From positions 1-64,000 of the forward strand of contig NZ_JOIY01000031.1 of the NCBI RefSeq assembly GCF_000720185.1: a stretch of DNA of 64,000 nt. The letters run 5' to 3'. A program made the position numbers and the translations under genes. The stretch's first letter is position 1; each line of letters begins with the position of its first letter. Below the pieces are notes generated by a model. That model had not been told where the DNA came from and searched no databases. It was given only the letters and a program-made list of their open reading frames with translations. This document shows, piece after piece, positions 33,273 through 41,456 of the stretch. This DNA is from Streptomyces sp. NRRL S-340. Lineage in GTDB: Bacteria; Actinomycetota; Actinomycetes; Streptomycetales; Streptomycetaceae.

Positions 33273-33357
33273 TGTCCGAGGGGGGACTTGAACCCCCACG
33301 CCCGATAAAGGGCACTAGCACCTCAAGCTAGCGCGTCTGCCATTCCGCCACCCGGAC
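33273..33357 (-). tRNA. tRNA-Leu (anticodon GAG)
   Basis: An 85-nt class II tRNA can be folded on the minus strand. The acceptor stem is GTCCGGG with CTCGGAC and discriminator A, the anticodon stem CTAGC/GCTAG encloses the loop TTGAGGT (anticodon GAG), a long variable arm holds TGCCC..GGGCG, and the T-arm is GGGGGTTCAAGTCCCCC. CCA is not encoded. No integrase or duplicated 3' end lies nearby, so it is not being used as an attachment site in this window. Confidence 0.95.
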
Positions 33358-33573
33358 AAGGTGTCTGTCGTGCGGGGTTTCCCTCGCGGCGACGACGTAA
33401 ACATTACCAGGCTTTCCGGCGTGCCCGATCACCCCCGGCCCGCCCCCGGACCGTGCGTGAACGGAGTGTGACGGGCCGGGACCACTCTTGGGGCGGAGCC
33501 GGGGGGAGAGGGAGGATGAACGGACCACCGGCACACGAGGTGGCCCACCAGCACACCAGCGGGAGGAAGCAGC

Positions 33574-34899
33574 GTGAGCGAGACGGACACGGCCAGGGGC
33601 GTCACCGGCGAGGACGAGGTCGTGGACCTCTGCCGTGAGCTGATCCAGATCGACACCAGCAACTACGGCGACCACTCGGGTCCGGGCGAGCGCAAGGCCG
33701 CCGAGTACGTCGCCGAGAAGCTCGCCGAGGTGGGCCTGGAACCGAAGATCTTCGAGTCGCACCCGGGCCGCGCCTCCACCGTGGCCCGCATCGAGGGCGA
33801 GGACCCCTCACGGCCCGCGCTGCTGATCCACGGCCACACCGACGTCGTACCGGCCAACGCCGACGACTGGACCCACCACCCCTTCTCGGGCGAGGTCGCC
33901 GACGGCTGCGTGTGGGGCCGCGGGGCCGTCGACATGAAGGACATGGACGCCATGACGCTGGCCGTCGTGCGCGACCGGCTGCGCAGCGGGCGCAGGCCCC
34001 CGCGGGACATCGTGCTCGCCTTCCTCGCCGACGAGGAGGCGGGCGGCACCTACGGGGCCCGGCACCTCGTCGACCACCACCCCGACCTCTTCGAGGGTGT
34101 CACCGAGGCGATCAGCGAGGTCGGCGGCTTCTCCTTCACGGTCAGCGAGCAGCGGCGGCTCTACCTGATCCAGACGGCCGAGAAGGGCATGCACTGGATG
34201 AAGCTGACCGTGGCCGGCACGGCGGGCCACGGCTCGATGGTCCACCGGGACAACGCGATCACCGAGCTGTCGGAGGCCGTCGCGCGCCTGGGGCGCCACA
34301 AGTTCCCGGTGCGGGTGACCAAGACCACCCGGGCCTTCCTCGACGAACTCGGCGACGCGCTCGGCACCGAGCTGGACCCGGAGGACATGGAGGGCACGAT
34401 CGCCAAGCTCGGCGGTATCGCCAAGCTGATCGGCGCGACCCTGAGCAACACCGCCAACCCCACCCAGCTGGGCGCCGGTTACAAGGTGAACGTCATCCCG
34501 GGCGAGGCCACGGCACACGTCGACGGCCGCTTCCTGCCCGGTTTCGAGGAGGAGTTCCTCGCCGACCTGGACCGGATCCTCGGCCCCAAGGTCAGGCGCG
34601 AGGACGTGCACGCCGACAAGGCCGTCGAGACGACGTTCGACGGGAACCTGGTCGCTGCCATGCAGTCGGCGCTGCTGGCGGAGGACCCGGCCGCGAAGGC
34701 GATCCCGTACATGCTCTCCGGCGGCACCGACGCCAAGTCCTTCGACGACCTGGGCATCCGGGGCTTCGGCTTCGCGCCGCTGAAGCTGCCGCCGGAGCTG
34801 GACTTCGCCGGCATGTTCCACGGCGTCGACGAGCGGGTGCCGGTGGACGGCCTCAAGTTCGGGGTGCGGGTGCTGGACCGTTTCATCGACGCCTCCTGA
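33574..34899 (+). CDS. M20-family metallopeptidase
   Basis: This 441-residue cytoplasmic M20 hydrolase has a di-metal site: His and Asp in LIHGHTDVVPA, Asp in GRGAVDMKDMDA, Glu-Glu in ADEEAGG, and a C-terminal His in MFHGVDERVP. The dimerisation/lid domain is about residues 200-310 (AGTAGHGSMVHRDNA). It probably hydrolyses dipeptides or N-acyl amino acids; the substrate is unassigned. GTG 33574 follows GGGAGGAAG. It is separated from chpH by 158 nt containing the chpH leader. Confidence 0.92.
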   Translation: MSETDTARGVTGEDEVVDLCRELIQIDTSNYGDHSGPGERKAAEYVAEKLAEVGLEPKIFESHPGRASTVARIEGEDPSRPALLIHGHTDVVPANADDWTHHPFSGEVADGCVWGRGAVDMKDMDAMTLAVVRDRLRSGRRPPRDIVLAFLADEEAGGTYGARHLVDHHPDLFEGVTEAISEVGGFSFTVSEQRRLYLIQTAEKGMHWMKLTVAGTAGHGSMVHRDNAITELSEAVARLGRHKFPVRVTKTTRAFLDELGDALGTELDPEDMEGTIAKLGGIAKLIGATLSNTANPTQLGAGYKVNVIPGEATAHVDGRFLPGFEEEFLADLDRILGPKVRREDVHADKAVETTFDGNLVAAMQSALLAEDPAAKAIPYMLSGGTDAKSFDDLGIRGFGFAPLKLPPELDFAGMFHGVDERVPVDGLKFGVRVLDRFIDAS

Positions 34900-34987
34900 C
34901 CCCGGTCAGCCCCGGCTTGACCGCGGTAATCGGCAGCGTGTGCGGAAACAACTGAGAAGAGTGAATGCGACGATAAGCTCGTAGCTC

Positions 34988-35060
34988 CATTACTCCCTCC
35001 TCGTTACAGGTAATGCGATCAGCAACACGGGATCGCTTTTGCCAACTAGGAGGAATAATG
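34988..35060 (+). promoter_or_regulatory. chpH 5' leader able to sequester its ribosome binding site
   Basis: CATTA (34988-34992) and CCTCCT (34996-35001) are complementary to TAATG (35056-35060, which contains the start codon) and AGGAGG (35048-35053). This gives 11 possible base pairs that mask the ribosome binding site and ATG of chpH. The enclosed loop holds a perfect 6-bp hairpin, GCGATC (35015-35020) with GATCGC (35031-35036), followed by TTTT, like a small terminator. Together they suggest translational or attenuation control of the chaplin. The transcription start is not known. Confidence 0.6.
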
Positions 35061-35291
35061 ATCAAGAAGGTCGTCGCTGCCGCGGTTGCCACCGGTGGGC
35101 TCGTCCTCGCGGGCGCGGGCCTGGCCGCCGCCGACTCCGGAGCCCAGGGTGCCGCCGTGCAGTCCCCGGGCGTCGTGTCCGGCAACGTCATCCAGGTGCC
35201 CGTGCACGTGCCGGTGAACGTCTGCGGCAACACGATCTCGGTGATCGGGCTGCTGAACCCCGCCTTCGGCAACGCCTGCGTCAACAAGTGA
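35058..35291 (+). CDS. chpH: Short chaplin ChpH
   Basis: This 77-residue secreted hydrophobic protein has a signal peptide at residues 1 to about 25 (KKVVAAAVATGGLVLAGAGLAAA) and one chaplin domain at about 36-75 with Cys56 and Cys74 forming the usual disulfide. Chaplins assemble into amyloid fibres that lower surface tension and coat aerial hyphae. The linkage of chpH followed by chpC matches S. coelicolor (from memory). AGGAGGAAT lies ahead of ATG 35058 and is embedded in the leader structure described at 34988-35060. A terminator follows at 35350. Confidence 0.96.
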   Translation: MIKKVVAAAVATGGLVLAGAGLAAADSGAQGAAVQSPGVVSGNVIQVPVHVPVNVCGNTISVIGLLNPAFGNACVNK

Positions 35292-35349
35292 CGTTGTGCC
35301 CCGCCCCGTGAGGGTCTGACTTCATCGACTCCGTGGGGGGTCTGAACCC

Positions 35350-35396
35350 GTCGGCCCCGGAGCGCGCGCCATGCGCTCCGGGGCCGACCGGTTTTT
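35350..35396 (+). terminator. Intrinsic terminator of chpH
   Basis: A perfect 16-bp stem (35350-35365 with 35373-35388) with a 7-nt loop is followed by CGGTTTTT. This is the strongest rho-independent terminator in the window. It separates chpH from chpC, so the two chaplins probably have independent promoters. Confidence 0.88.
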
Positions 35397-35491
35397 CGCG
35401 CGCGGCCGTGCCGGCGACGGGTGCATTCCCGCCGTTCACGAGACGCGCGTTCCGGAAGGTTCGAAAAGGTCGAAGGCAGGGATTCAGCAAA

Positions 35492-36307
35492 ATGCGACAG
35501 GTCACCCGCAAGGGCCTGATGACCGTGGCGGCAGCCACCGGCGTGATCGCCGCGGCGAGCGGTGCCGCGTACGCCGACGCGGGCGCCGCGGGCGCTGCGG
35601 CGGGCTCGCCGGGCGTGCTGTCCGGCAACACGGTCCAGGTGCCGGTGCACGTGCCCGTGAACGTCTGCGGCAACACCGTCGACGTGGTCGGGGTGCTCAA
35701 CCCGGCGGTGGGCAACAAGTGCGCCGACGTCGGTGGCGGCGGTGCCTCCGACGGACACGGTCACGGGGGGAAGGGACACGGCGGGAAGGGGCACGGCGGC
35801 TCCGGCGGCGCGCAGGCCGGCGGGCACACCGGGGGATCGCCGGGCGTCGGTTCGGGCAACACCGTGCAGGTGCCGGTGGACGTGCCCGTGAACGTCTGCG
35901 GCAACACCGTCGACGTGGTCGGGGTGCTCAACCCGGCGGTGGGCAACAAGTGCGGCAACACGGGCGGCGGGCACCACACGCCTCCGGGCGGCGGCCACGG
36001 CAACCCGCCCGGTCACCCGGGCCACCCCGGTCACCCGGGCCACCCCGGTCACCCGGGCACTCCCGGTCACCCGGGCACTCCCGGGCATCCGGGGACGCCC
36101 GCCACGCCGCCCTCGACGGGGGGCCGGACACCCGGCGGAGCGGTGCACGTCAACCACCCCGGTACGCAGACCGTCACCGCTCCCCGCGGCAGCGGGCAGC
36201 TGGCCCACACCGGCAGCGAGCTGCCCATGGGCCTCGTCCTGCCGGTCGGCGCGGGCGCGCTGCTGGCGGGCGCGGTGCTGTACCGCAGGGCGCGTGCCTC
36301 GGCCTGA
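35492..36307 (+). CDS. chpC: Long chaplin ChpC, sortase-anchored
   Basis: This 271-residue cell-wall protein has a signal peptide (residues 1 to about 30), two chaplin domains at about 38-77 and 115-154 joined by a Gly/His/Lys linker, and a proline-rich PGHPGHPG/PGTPGHPG region (about 165-200). A sortase motif LAHTG lies at 237-241, followed by a hydrophobic stretch and RRARASA. Sortase anchors it to peptidoglycan, where it nucleates short-chaplin fibres (family knowledge). The two chaplin-domain DNA segments differ by one base in 83. ATG 35492 gives MRQVTRKGLM. Confidence 0.95.
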   Translation: MRQVTRKGLMTVAAATGVIAAASGAAYADAGAAGAAAGSPGVLSGNTVQVPVHVPVNVCGNTVDVVGVLNPAVGNKCADVGGGGASDGHGHGGKGHGGKGHGGSGGAQAGGHTGGSPGVGSGNTVQVPVDVPVNVCGNTVDVVGVLNPAVGNKCGNTGGGHHTPPGGGHGNPPGHPGHPGHPGHPGHPGTPGHPGTPGHPGTPATPPSTGGRTPGGAVHVNHPGTQTVTAPRGSGQLAHTGSELPMGLVLPVGAGALLAGAVLYRRARASA

Positions 36308-36334
36308 CCAGTCGTCCACGGTACGGAGGCACGA

Positions 36335-36415
36335 CTGGGAGCTGCGAACAGAAGCGGGTCCCGGCGGGCGGCGCCGCCCGCCGATCGGAACCCACTTTCG
36401 TCCCGCAGCTCCCAG
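36335..36415. repeat. Inverted repeat after chpC, related to 9704-9877
   Basis: The 81-bp element starts CTGGGAGCTGCG and ends in the complement, with a GC-rich centre (CGGCGGGCGGCGC paired with GCGCCGCCCGCCG). The right arm has a few extra bases. Its ends GAGCTGCGAACAGAAG match those of the 9704-9877 element (GAGTTGCGAACAAAAG). It probably terminates chpC transcription and may be one copy of a dispersed family. Confidence 0.75.
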
Positions 36416-36471
36416 CGGGCCCCGCCGACGCGGGGCCCGCTGGCTCCGGTGGCCGCCGGCCCGGGCTCAGC

Positions 36472-36660
36472 TCACCATGTGGCACGCACCTGGCGGATGA
36501 TCCGCCGGCGCAACCGCACCCTGCGGCTGCCGTCCCGCAGCAGGCTCAGGCGGTACAACTCCCAGTGTCCGTACTCGGCATGGTCCGTCAGCAGACGCGT
36601 CGTCTCCTTGCGGGACACCCCGCGCGGGACGAACACGTCGACAAATTCGTATTCCGGCAT
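36472..36660 (-). CDS. Small conserved DUF5703-type protein
   Basis: This 62-residue basic protein (MPEYEFVDVFVPRGVSRKETTRLLTDHAEYGHWELYRLSLLRDGSRRV) has no signal peptide. From memory this is a small Streptomyces-conserved family (DUF5703) of unknown function. It is divergent from the acidic protein gene at 36708, with only 47 bp between starts, so the two promoters overlap. Conservation of the pattern supports a real gene despite its size. Confidence 0.8.
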   Translation of the reverse strand: MPEYEFVDVFVPRGVSRKETTRLLTDHAEYGHWELYRLSLLRDGSRRVRLRRRIIRQVRATW

Positions 36661-36707
36661 CGCATCTATTGTGCGGGCTGGGGCCCGGTACGGATAGCGT
36701 CTGCACT

Positions 36708-37463
36708 ATGTCTGATGCTGCGCAGCCCACCGCTGCCGAGGTACGCGCCGCCGCCGAGGCGGTCAAGACCGCGCTCGACCGTCACCTGGCGGCGGTCGAA
36801 CGCAGGTCGGGGGACGACGACCCGGCCGTCTACGAGGCGTTCAACCAGCTGGCCGCGGCCGCGGAGGCGTACGACGAGCTGCTCTACGACCACTACGACG
36901 AGGTCACGCCCTTCGAGATCCCCGGCGACGACGCGCTGCCGCCGTACACGGGTCCCGAGGAGCCGAACGCGATCAGTGTGCTGATCCGCCGCGACTACGC
37001 CGTGGCCGAGCCGCAGCGGCTGCTGGCCCAGGCCGAGCGGGTGGAGGCCGCGGAGGCTGGGACCGGCACGGGCATCGGCGCGGGCACCCCCGACACGGTG
37101 CACGGGGCGCTCGGTGTGCTGTTCGGCGAGTTCGAACCCGACGAGATCGCCTCCCGGCACAAGGAGTTCGGCCTGGAGGAGGGCGACTCGACCCTGTGGG
37201 TCACGGCCGCGGACGAGCCCGCCGATCCGGGTGACTGGCTGGAAGCGCCGTTCGAACAGGTCGACCCGGAGCGCGTGGTCTGCCGCTTCGACGTCAGCGC
37301 GGTCTTCGACGATGAGGACGAAGAGCTGGACGTGGACCTGGCGGACGACGAGGACGCCGACGCCGAGGACCTCGAGTCCGACCTCGACGACGACGATCTC
37401 GGCTCCGGCCTCGACGAGCAGGACGACGAGGACCTGGAACCCCTGGACGCGACGGACCGCTGA
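36708..37463 (+). CDS. Uncharacterised protein with highly acidic C-terminus
   Basis: I do not recognise a family for this 251-residue protein. Residues 1-190 are mixed helical (AAAEAVKTALDRHLAAVERR, LAAAAEAYDELLYDHYDEVTPF). Residues about 205-251 are mostly Asp/Glu (DDEDEELDVDLADDEDAD and similar), so the protein is strongly acidic and cytoplasmic. ATG 36708 starts MSDAAQP and lacks a convincing ribosome binding site, so it may be leaderless. It is divergent from the DUF5703-like gene. From memory it is conserved in Streptomyces. Confidence 0.75.
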   Translation: MSDAAQPTAAEVRAAAEAVKTALDRHLAAVERRSGDDDPAVYEAFNQLAAAAEAYDELLYDHYDEVTPFEIPGDDALPPYTGPEEPNAISVLIRRDYAVAEPQRLLAQAERVEAAEAGTGTGIGAGTPDTVHGALGVLFGEFEPDEIASRHKEFGLEEGDSTLWVTAADEPADPGDWLEAPFEQVDPERVVCRFDVSAVFDDEDEELDVDLADDEDADAEDLESDLDDDDLGSGLDEQDDEDLEPLDATDR

Positions 37464-37850
37464 GCCCGGCCGGCCCCTGCGGGGGCGGTCGCGCCGGGTG
37501 CTGTGGCGTGCCTGGTGCGCACGGCTGAGCCCGGCCGTCTCTGCGCGGACGGCGGCGCTGGTGGCCGTACTGGTGCCTGCGGCGGGCCTGGTGCGGACCG
37601 CCGGGTCCTGCCGACCCCGCGCGGGCGGCGCCGGTGGCCGTACCGGTGCCTCCTGCGGGCTTGGTGCGGGCCGCTGACCCTGCTGGCTCCTGCGCCGGTG
37701 GTCGTGCCGGGGCCTGTGGCGGCCCGGCCCGGATCGCTGAGCCCGCGTCGGCACGGGTCCGGGGCCGTCACCCCGCCCCCGGCCGCGGATCCGTTCCGGT
37801 GCCGGTCCTGCTCGGTCCCGGCTCCGGGTCCTGGGGCGCCGGGTGCGGGC
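37464..37850. repeat. 387-bp gap with degenerate ~70-bp direct repeats
   Basis: Segments built on CTGGTGCG..GGCCGTACTGGTGCCT recur three or four times between about 37500 and 37740, with decreasing similarity. No frame encodes a recognisable protein. The gap lies between convergent genes, so it contains both 3' ends. Confidence 0.5.
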
Positions 37851-40301
37851 CTACGCCTCGGCCCGCGTCTGCGGGGCCAGCAGGACGGGCAGCCGGGTGG
37901 TGCGCGGCCGGGCCGGGACCTCGGCCACGGCCCTGGGGAGCGCCTGCTCCACCCCGTGCACCACGGACAGGTGACGGCTCGCCCGGCCGAACGCGGTGTA
38001 GACCCACGGCCTGCTGAGCGCCTGCGCGGCGTCCCCGGGAAGAACCACGACCGCCGCGGGCCACCGGCCGCCCACGGCCTGGTGCGCGGTCAGCGCCCAC
38101 CCGAGCCGTACGCAGCCCTCCACCCGCTCCTTGGGCACGACCACGGGCTCGCCCGCGCACGACAGGTGCAGCCCGTCGGCGTCGGCCTTCACCACCTGAC
38201 CGGGCAGCGTCCGGCCGGGTGCGGGGGAGTAGGCCACCCGGTCACCCGGGTCGAAGCCGCCGAAGCGGCCGGGGCCCGGATTCAGCCGTTCTTTGAGCGC
38301 CGCGTTGAGCGCGCGGGTACCCGCCGCGCCGCCGTGCCCCGGCGTGATCACCACGGTCTGCTCCGCCGGGACACCGATCGCCCGCGGCACCGAGTCCGCG
38401 ACGAGCTGCACCGTGCGGTGCACGGCCTCGCCCGCGTCCCGAACCGGAACGATCACCACCTCTTTGCCGGGAGCGTCCACCTGGTTCAGCTCGCCGACGC
38501 CGATCCCGGAGACCAGTTCGCCCAGCGGACCGGGGTCCGGCACCCGGGAGGCGACGCGCGGGCAGACCCCTGCCGCCAGCAGGTCCGCGAAGACCCGCCC
38601 GGGGCCCACGGACCACAGCACCGCGGGATCCCCGGCGAGCACCAGCCGGGCACCGTCCGGCAGCGACTCCACGACCAGGGCCGCCGTCTCGACGTCGAGC
38701 TGGGGGGCGTCGAGGACGACGAGGAGATCCAGGTCGAGGGCGCCGTCCGCGTCCCGGCCAGGCCCCTCGGCGCCGGACAGCAGCCCGGCCACCGTGGCGA
38801 CGGCGTGACCGCCCTCCCCGGCCTGTCCGGAGGCGGTGAAGGCGTCCCGGCCGAGCGGGCTGTGCGTGGCGGCCCAGGCGCGCAGCCCCAGGTCGTGGGC
38901 CGCCCGGAGCAGCCGGGCCGCCTCGGACCGGGAGGCCTCCCCGCCCGTGTGCAGCACCAGACCGTGGCCCGCGACCGCGCGGATCAGCTCGGCCGTGGAA
39001 CCCCGGGCCTGAGCGGCGGCCCGCTCCCAGCTCTGCGCGGGGGCGTCCTCCTTCGGTACGGAGTTGACGAGCCGGGCCAGGCCGTCGGCCAGGCTCTCCT
39101 CGGCGAGCGCGTACCGCTCCAGGCCGACCAGGATCCGCACCGGGCGTTCCTCGCCGGTCCCGCCGTCCTCCGCGTCGCCCTCCTCGCCGCCGGCCGGGGC
39201 AGCCGGTGCCCCCGGCTCCTCCAGGGCGTCCTGGAACACCAGTGCCTCGCCCTCCGCGAGCGCGTCCTGCAGAGCACCGTCCGGATCGGGGACACCGCGC
39301 TGGGCCAGGGCGGCGGTGAGTGCCGGCGCGTCGAGGGCGGTGTGCCCGGCGAGCGCCGCCTGCTCCAGGAGCCAGACGGTGAACGCCCGGCCGCGCCGCT
39401 CGTCGGCGGGCCCGCACTCCGCCCCGAGCAGCGCCCGCGCGAAGCCGTCCGCCTGCTCCGGACGTACGCCCGGGACGCGGAGCAACTGCCAGGGATCGGC
39501 CCGCAGCCGGTCCTCGGCACTCTCACCGAGGGCCGACGCGACCGCGAGGGCGAGTGTCCGCGGGGCGCCGCCCTCGGCCAGTACCCGGCCCACGGCCTCG
39601 ACGGTCCCGGCGCCGGGAGCCGGCGACGCGGGGGCCGCTTCGGCCGGCACGGGGGCCGGCCGCCGTGCCGGTTCGGGAGCGGGCCTGCGCCGCACGGCTT
39701 CCGGCTCCGGCTCGGCGAAGACCGCGGCCGTGGGCTTCTCACCGCTCTCCACGGCCCGTACCGCGGCGAGCAGGTCGGCCGCCCGGCCGCTGAGCTTGGT
39801 CCCGCTCTCGATCGGCGCCGTCTTCTCCGCCTTCCGCCGCGCGATGCGTTCCCGCTCGACCCGCTGCGCGGCGAGCTCCGCCTCGGCCTCGGACAGCCGG
39901 CCTCCGCCGTCGGAGCCGCCCTGCTCCCCGGCCCCCGGCCCGTCCTCGTCACCGGCCCGGCCGGCTCCGTCGCCGCCCCCGCCGGCGCCTTCGCCGCCTT
40001 CAGTACCGCCCGCGCCCGCACCCGAGCCCGCGCTCGCGTCCGCCGGGCCGGCGCCACCCTCACCCGGGCCGGCGGTGTCCGCCCCGCCGTCGCCCGAGAC
40101 GCCCCCGGACCCCGCGTCGCCTGGTTCCTCGGTGCCGGGCTCGTCGGTGCCGGGCCCCTCGGCACCGGCCCCCGCCGCGCCCGGCCCCTGCGCGCCGGAC
40201 GCCTCGGTACCGGCCGGGTCCGGGCCGGTGCCCCGCGGGTCCGGGACGGCTTCCGGGGTCCCCGGCCCGGTGTTCTCCGTGGTCTCCGGCTCCGTGCTCA
40301 C
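37851..40301 (-). CDS. RecD2-like helicase-fold protein with degenerate motor motifs
   Basis: This 816-residue protein starts with about 130 residues of Gly/Glu/Ala/Pro low-complexity sequence. Helix-hairpin-helix-like DNA-binding segments (about 235-330) and a RecD-type helicase body follow. The usual Walker A GGPGTGKT is replaced by TGGEASRS near residue 453. Walker B/motif II reads VVLDAPQLD rather than a DEAS-type box. Later motifs survive (LTAHQAVGGRWPAVVV-like, VYTAFGRASRHLSVV). It may bind DNA without hydrolysing ATP. GTG 40301 overlaps the aldo/keto reductase stop (GTGA). Confidence 0.78.
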   Translation of the reverse strand: MSTEPETTENTGPGTPEAVPDPRGTGPDPAGTEASGAQGPGAAGAGAEGPGTDEPGTEEPGDAGSGGVSGDGGADTAGPGEGGAGPADASAGSGAGAGGTEGGEGAGGGGDGAGRAGDEDGPGAGEQGGSDGGGRLSEAEAELAAQRVERERIARRKAEKTAPIESGTKLSGRAADLLAAVRAVESGEKPTAAVFAEPEPEAVRRRPAPEPARRPAPVPAEAAPASPAPGAGTVEAVGRVLAEGGAPRTLALAVASALGESAEDRLRADPWQLLRVPGVRPEQADGFARALLGAECGPADERRGRAFTVWLLEQAALAGHTALDAPALTAALAQRGVPDPDGALQDALAEGEALVFQDALEEPGAPAAPAGGEEGDAEDGGTGEERPVRILVGLERYALAEESLADGLARLVNSVPKEDAPAQSWERAAAQARGSTAELIRAVAGHGLVLHTGGEASRSEAARLLRAAHDLGLRAWAATHSPLGRDAFTASGQAGEGGHAVATVAGLLSGAEGPGRDADGALDLDLLVVLDAPQLDVETAALVVESLPDGARLVLAGDPAVLWSVGPGRVFADLLAAGVCPRVASRVPDPGPLGELVSGIGVGELNQVDAPGKEVVIVPVRDAGEAVHRTVQLVADSVPRAIGVPAEQTVVITPGHGGAAGTRALNAALKERLNPGPGRFGGFDPGDRVAYSPAPGRTLPGQVVKADADGLHLSCAGEPVVVPKERVEGCVRLGWALTAHQAVGGRWPAAVVVLPGDAAQALSRPWVYTAFGRASRHLSVVHGVEQALPRAVAEVPARPRTTRLPVLLAPQTRAEA

Positions 40302-41281
40302 AGCGTGCTCCAGTCGTGATCGGGATAGCGGTGCACGGGCGCCGACACGTCGTCGAGCGCCCGGCAGATCTCGTCAGGAAGACTAAGGGTCTCCACTGAC
40401 AACGCCGCCGTGAGCTGCTGTGCCGTGCGCGCGCCGATGACCGGGGCGGTCACGCCGGGCCGGTCCCGGACCCAGGCCAGCGCGACCTGGAGCGGGGTCA
40501 CCGCCAGCCCGTCCGCCGCCGTGGTCACCGCGTCGACGATGCGGCCGGCGGTGTCGTCGAGGTACGGCTCGACGAACGGCGCGAGATGGTCCGAGGCGCC
40601 CCGCGAGTCCGTCGGCAGCCCGTCGCGGTACTTGCCGGTCAGAACTCCTCTGCCCAGGGGGGAGGAGGGCAGTATGCCGATGCCCAGGTCGAGCGCGGCG
40701 GGCAGCACCTCGCGCTCGACGCCCCGCTGCAGCAGCGAGTACTCCATCTGCGTGCTGGCCAGCCGGGTCCGGGTGCCCGGCGCCGCCAGCTGCCAGGTGG
40801 CCGCCTTGGCCAGCTGCCAGCCGCAGAAGTTGGAGACCCCGGCATAGCGCACCCGACCACTGCTCACGGCCAGGTCGAGGGCCTGGAGGGTCTCCTCCAG
40901 CGGCGTGTACGGGTCGTAGGCGTGCACGTGCCACACGTCGATGTAGTCCGTGCCGAGGCGGGTGAGCGAGGCGTCCAGGGCCGCCAGCAGATGGCCGCGG
41001 GAGCCGTCGAAGCGGCGGTCGGGGTCCGGCACGCTGCCGGCCTTCGTCGACACGATCAGGTCGTGGCGCGGAACGAGCCCTTCCATGAGCCGCCCGAGCA
41101 GGTATTCCGCCTCTCCGTCGCCGTACACGTCGGCCGTGTCGACGAGGGTGCCGCCCGCCTCCCAGAACGCCTTCAGCATGTCCGCGGCGTCGTGCTCGTC
41201 GGTGTCCCGGCCCCAGGTGAGGGTGCCGAGGCCGATGCGGGACACGCGCAGGCCCGTACGGCCGAGATGCCTCTGCTCCAT
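40298..41281 (-). CDS. Aldo/keto reductase
   Basis: This 327-residue TIM-barrel NADPH-dependent reductase begins MEQRHLGRTGLRVSRIGLGT. The catalytic tetrad is visible: Asp/Tyr in LVDTADVYGDGEAE, Lys in VSTKAG, and His in VWHVHAYD. The cofactor-binding end (VIGARTAQQL) is intact. It is the first gene of a two-gene unit, translationally coupled to the RecD-like gene downstream, an odd pairing. ATG 41281 is the obvious start. The substrate is unknown. Confidence 0.93.
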   Translation of the reverse strand: MEQRHLGRTGLRVSRIGLGTLTWGRDTDEHDAADMLKAFWEAGGTLVDTADVYGDGEAEYLLGRLMEGLVPRHDLIVSTKAGSVPDPDRRFDGSRGHLLAALDASLTRLGTDYIDVWHVHAYDPYTPLEETLQALDLAVSSGRVRYAGVSNFCGWQLAKAATWQLAAPGTRTRLASTQMEYSLLQRGVEREVLPAALDLGIGILPSSPLGRGVLTGKYRDGLPTDSRGASDHLAPFVEPYLDDTAGRIVDAVTTAADGLAVTPLQVALAWVRDRPGVTAPVIGARTAQQLTAALSVETLSLPDEICRALDDVSAPVHRYPDHDWSTL

Positions 41282-41431
41282 GAACGCCGAGATTACTGGC
41301 CACGGATGCCGCGTGGGTGACCTGTGGACAACCCGCTCCCGGCGCTCCCGGCAGCCGACGAGTCCGCCGTCACACCGGCCGCGACCTGCCGCATCCCGCG
41401 GCCCCGCGCTAGGGTCTCCCGCACAGGCACG

Positions 41432-41445
41432 TTACTCATCGGTAA
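41432..41445. promoter_or_regulatory. Possible operator before the LLM oxidoreductase
   Basis: TTACTCATCGGTAA has 4-bp inverted arms TTAC/GTAA and lies 11 bp before the start codon, overlapping the probable ribosome binding site region. Motifs of this shape occur at TetR-controlled promoters in actinobacteria. Support is weak. Confidence 0.25.
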
Positions 41446-41456
41446 GGGGATTGGGC

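Noticed and set aside
33273..33357. Integration site of a mobile element at tRNA-Leu
   Set aside because: No integrase, no duplicated tRNA end and no foreign-looking DNA on either side.
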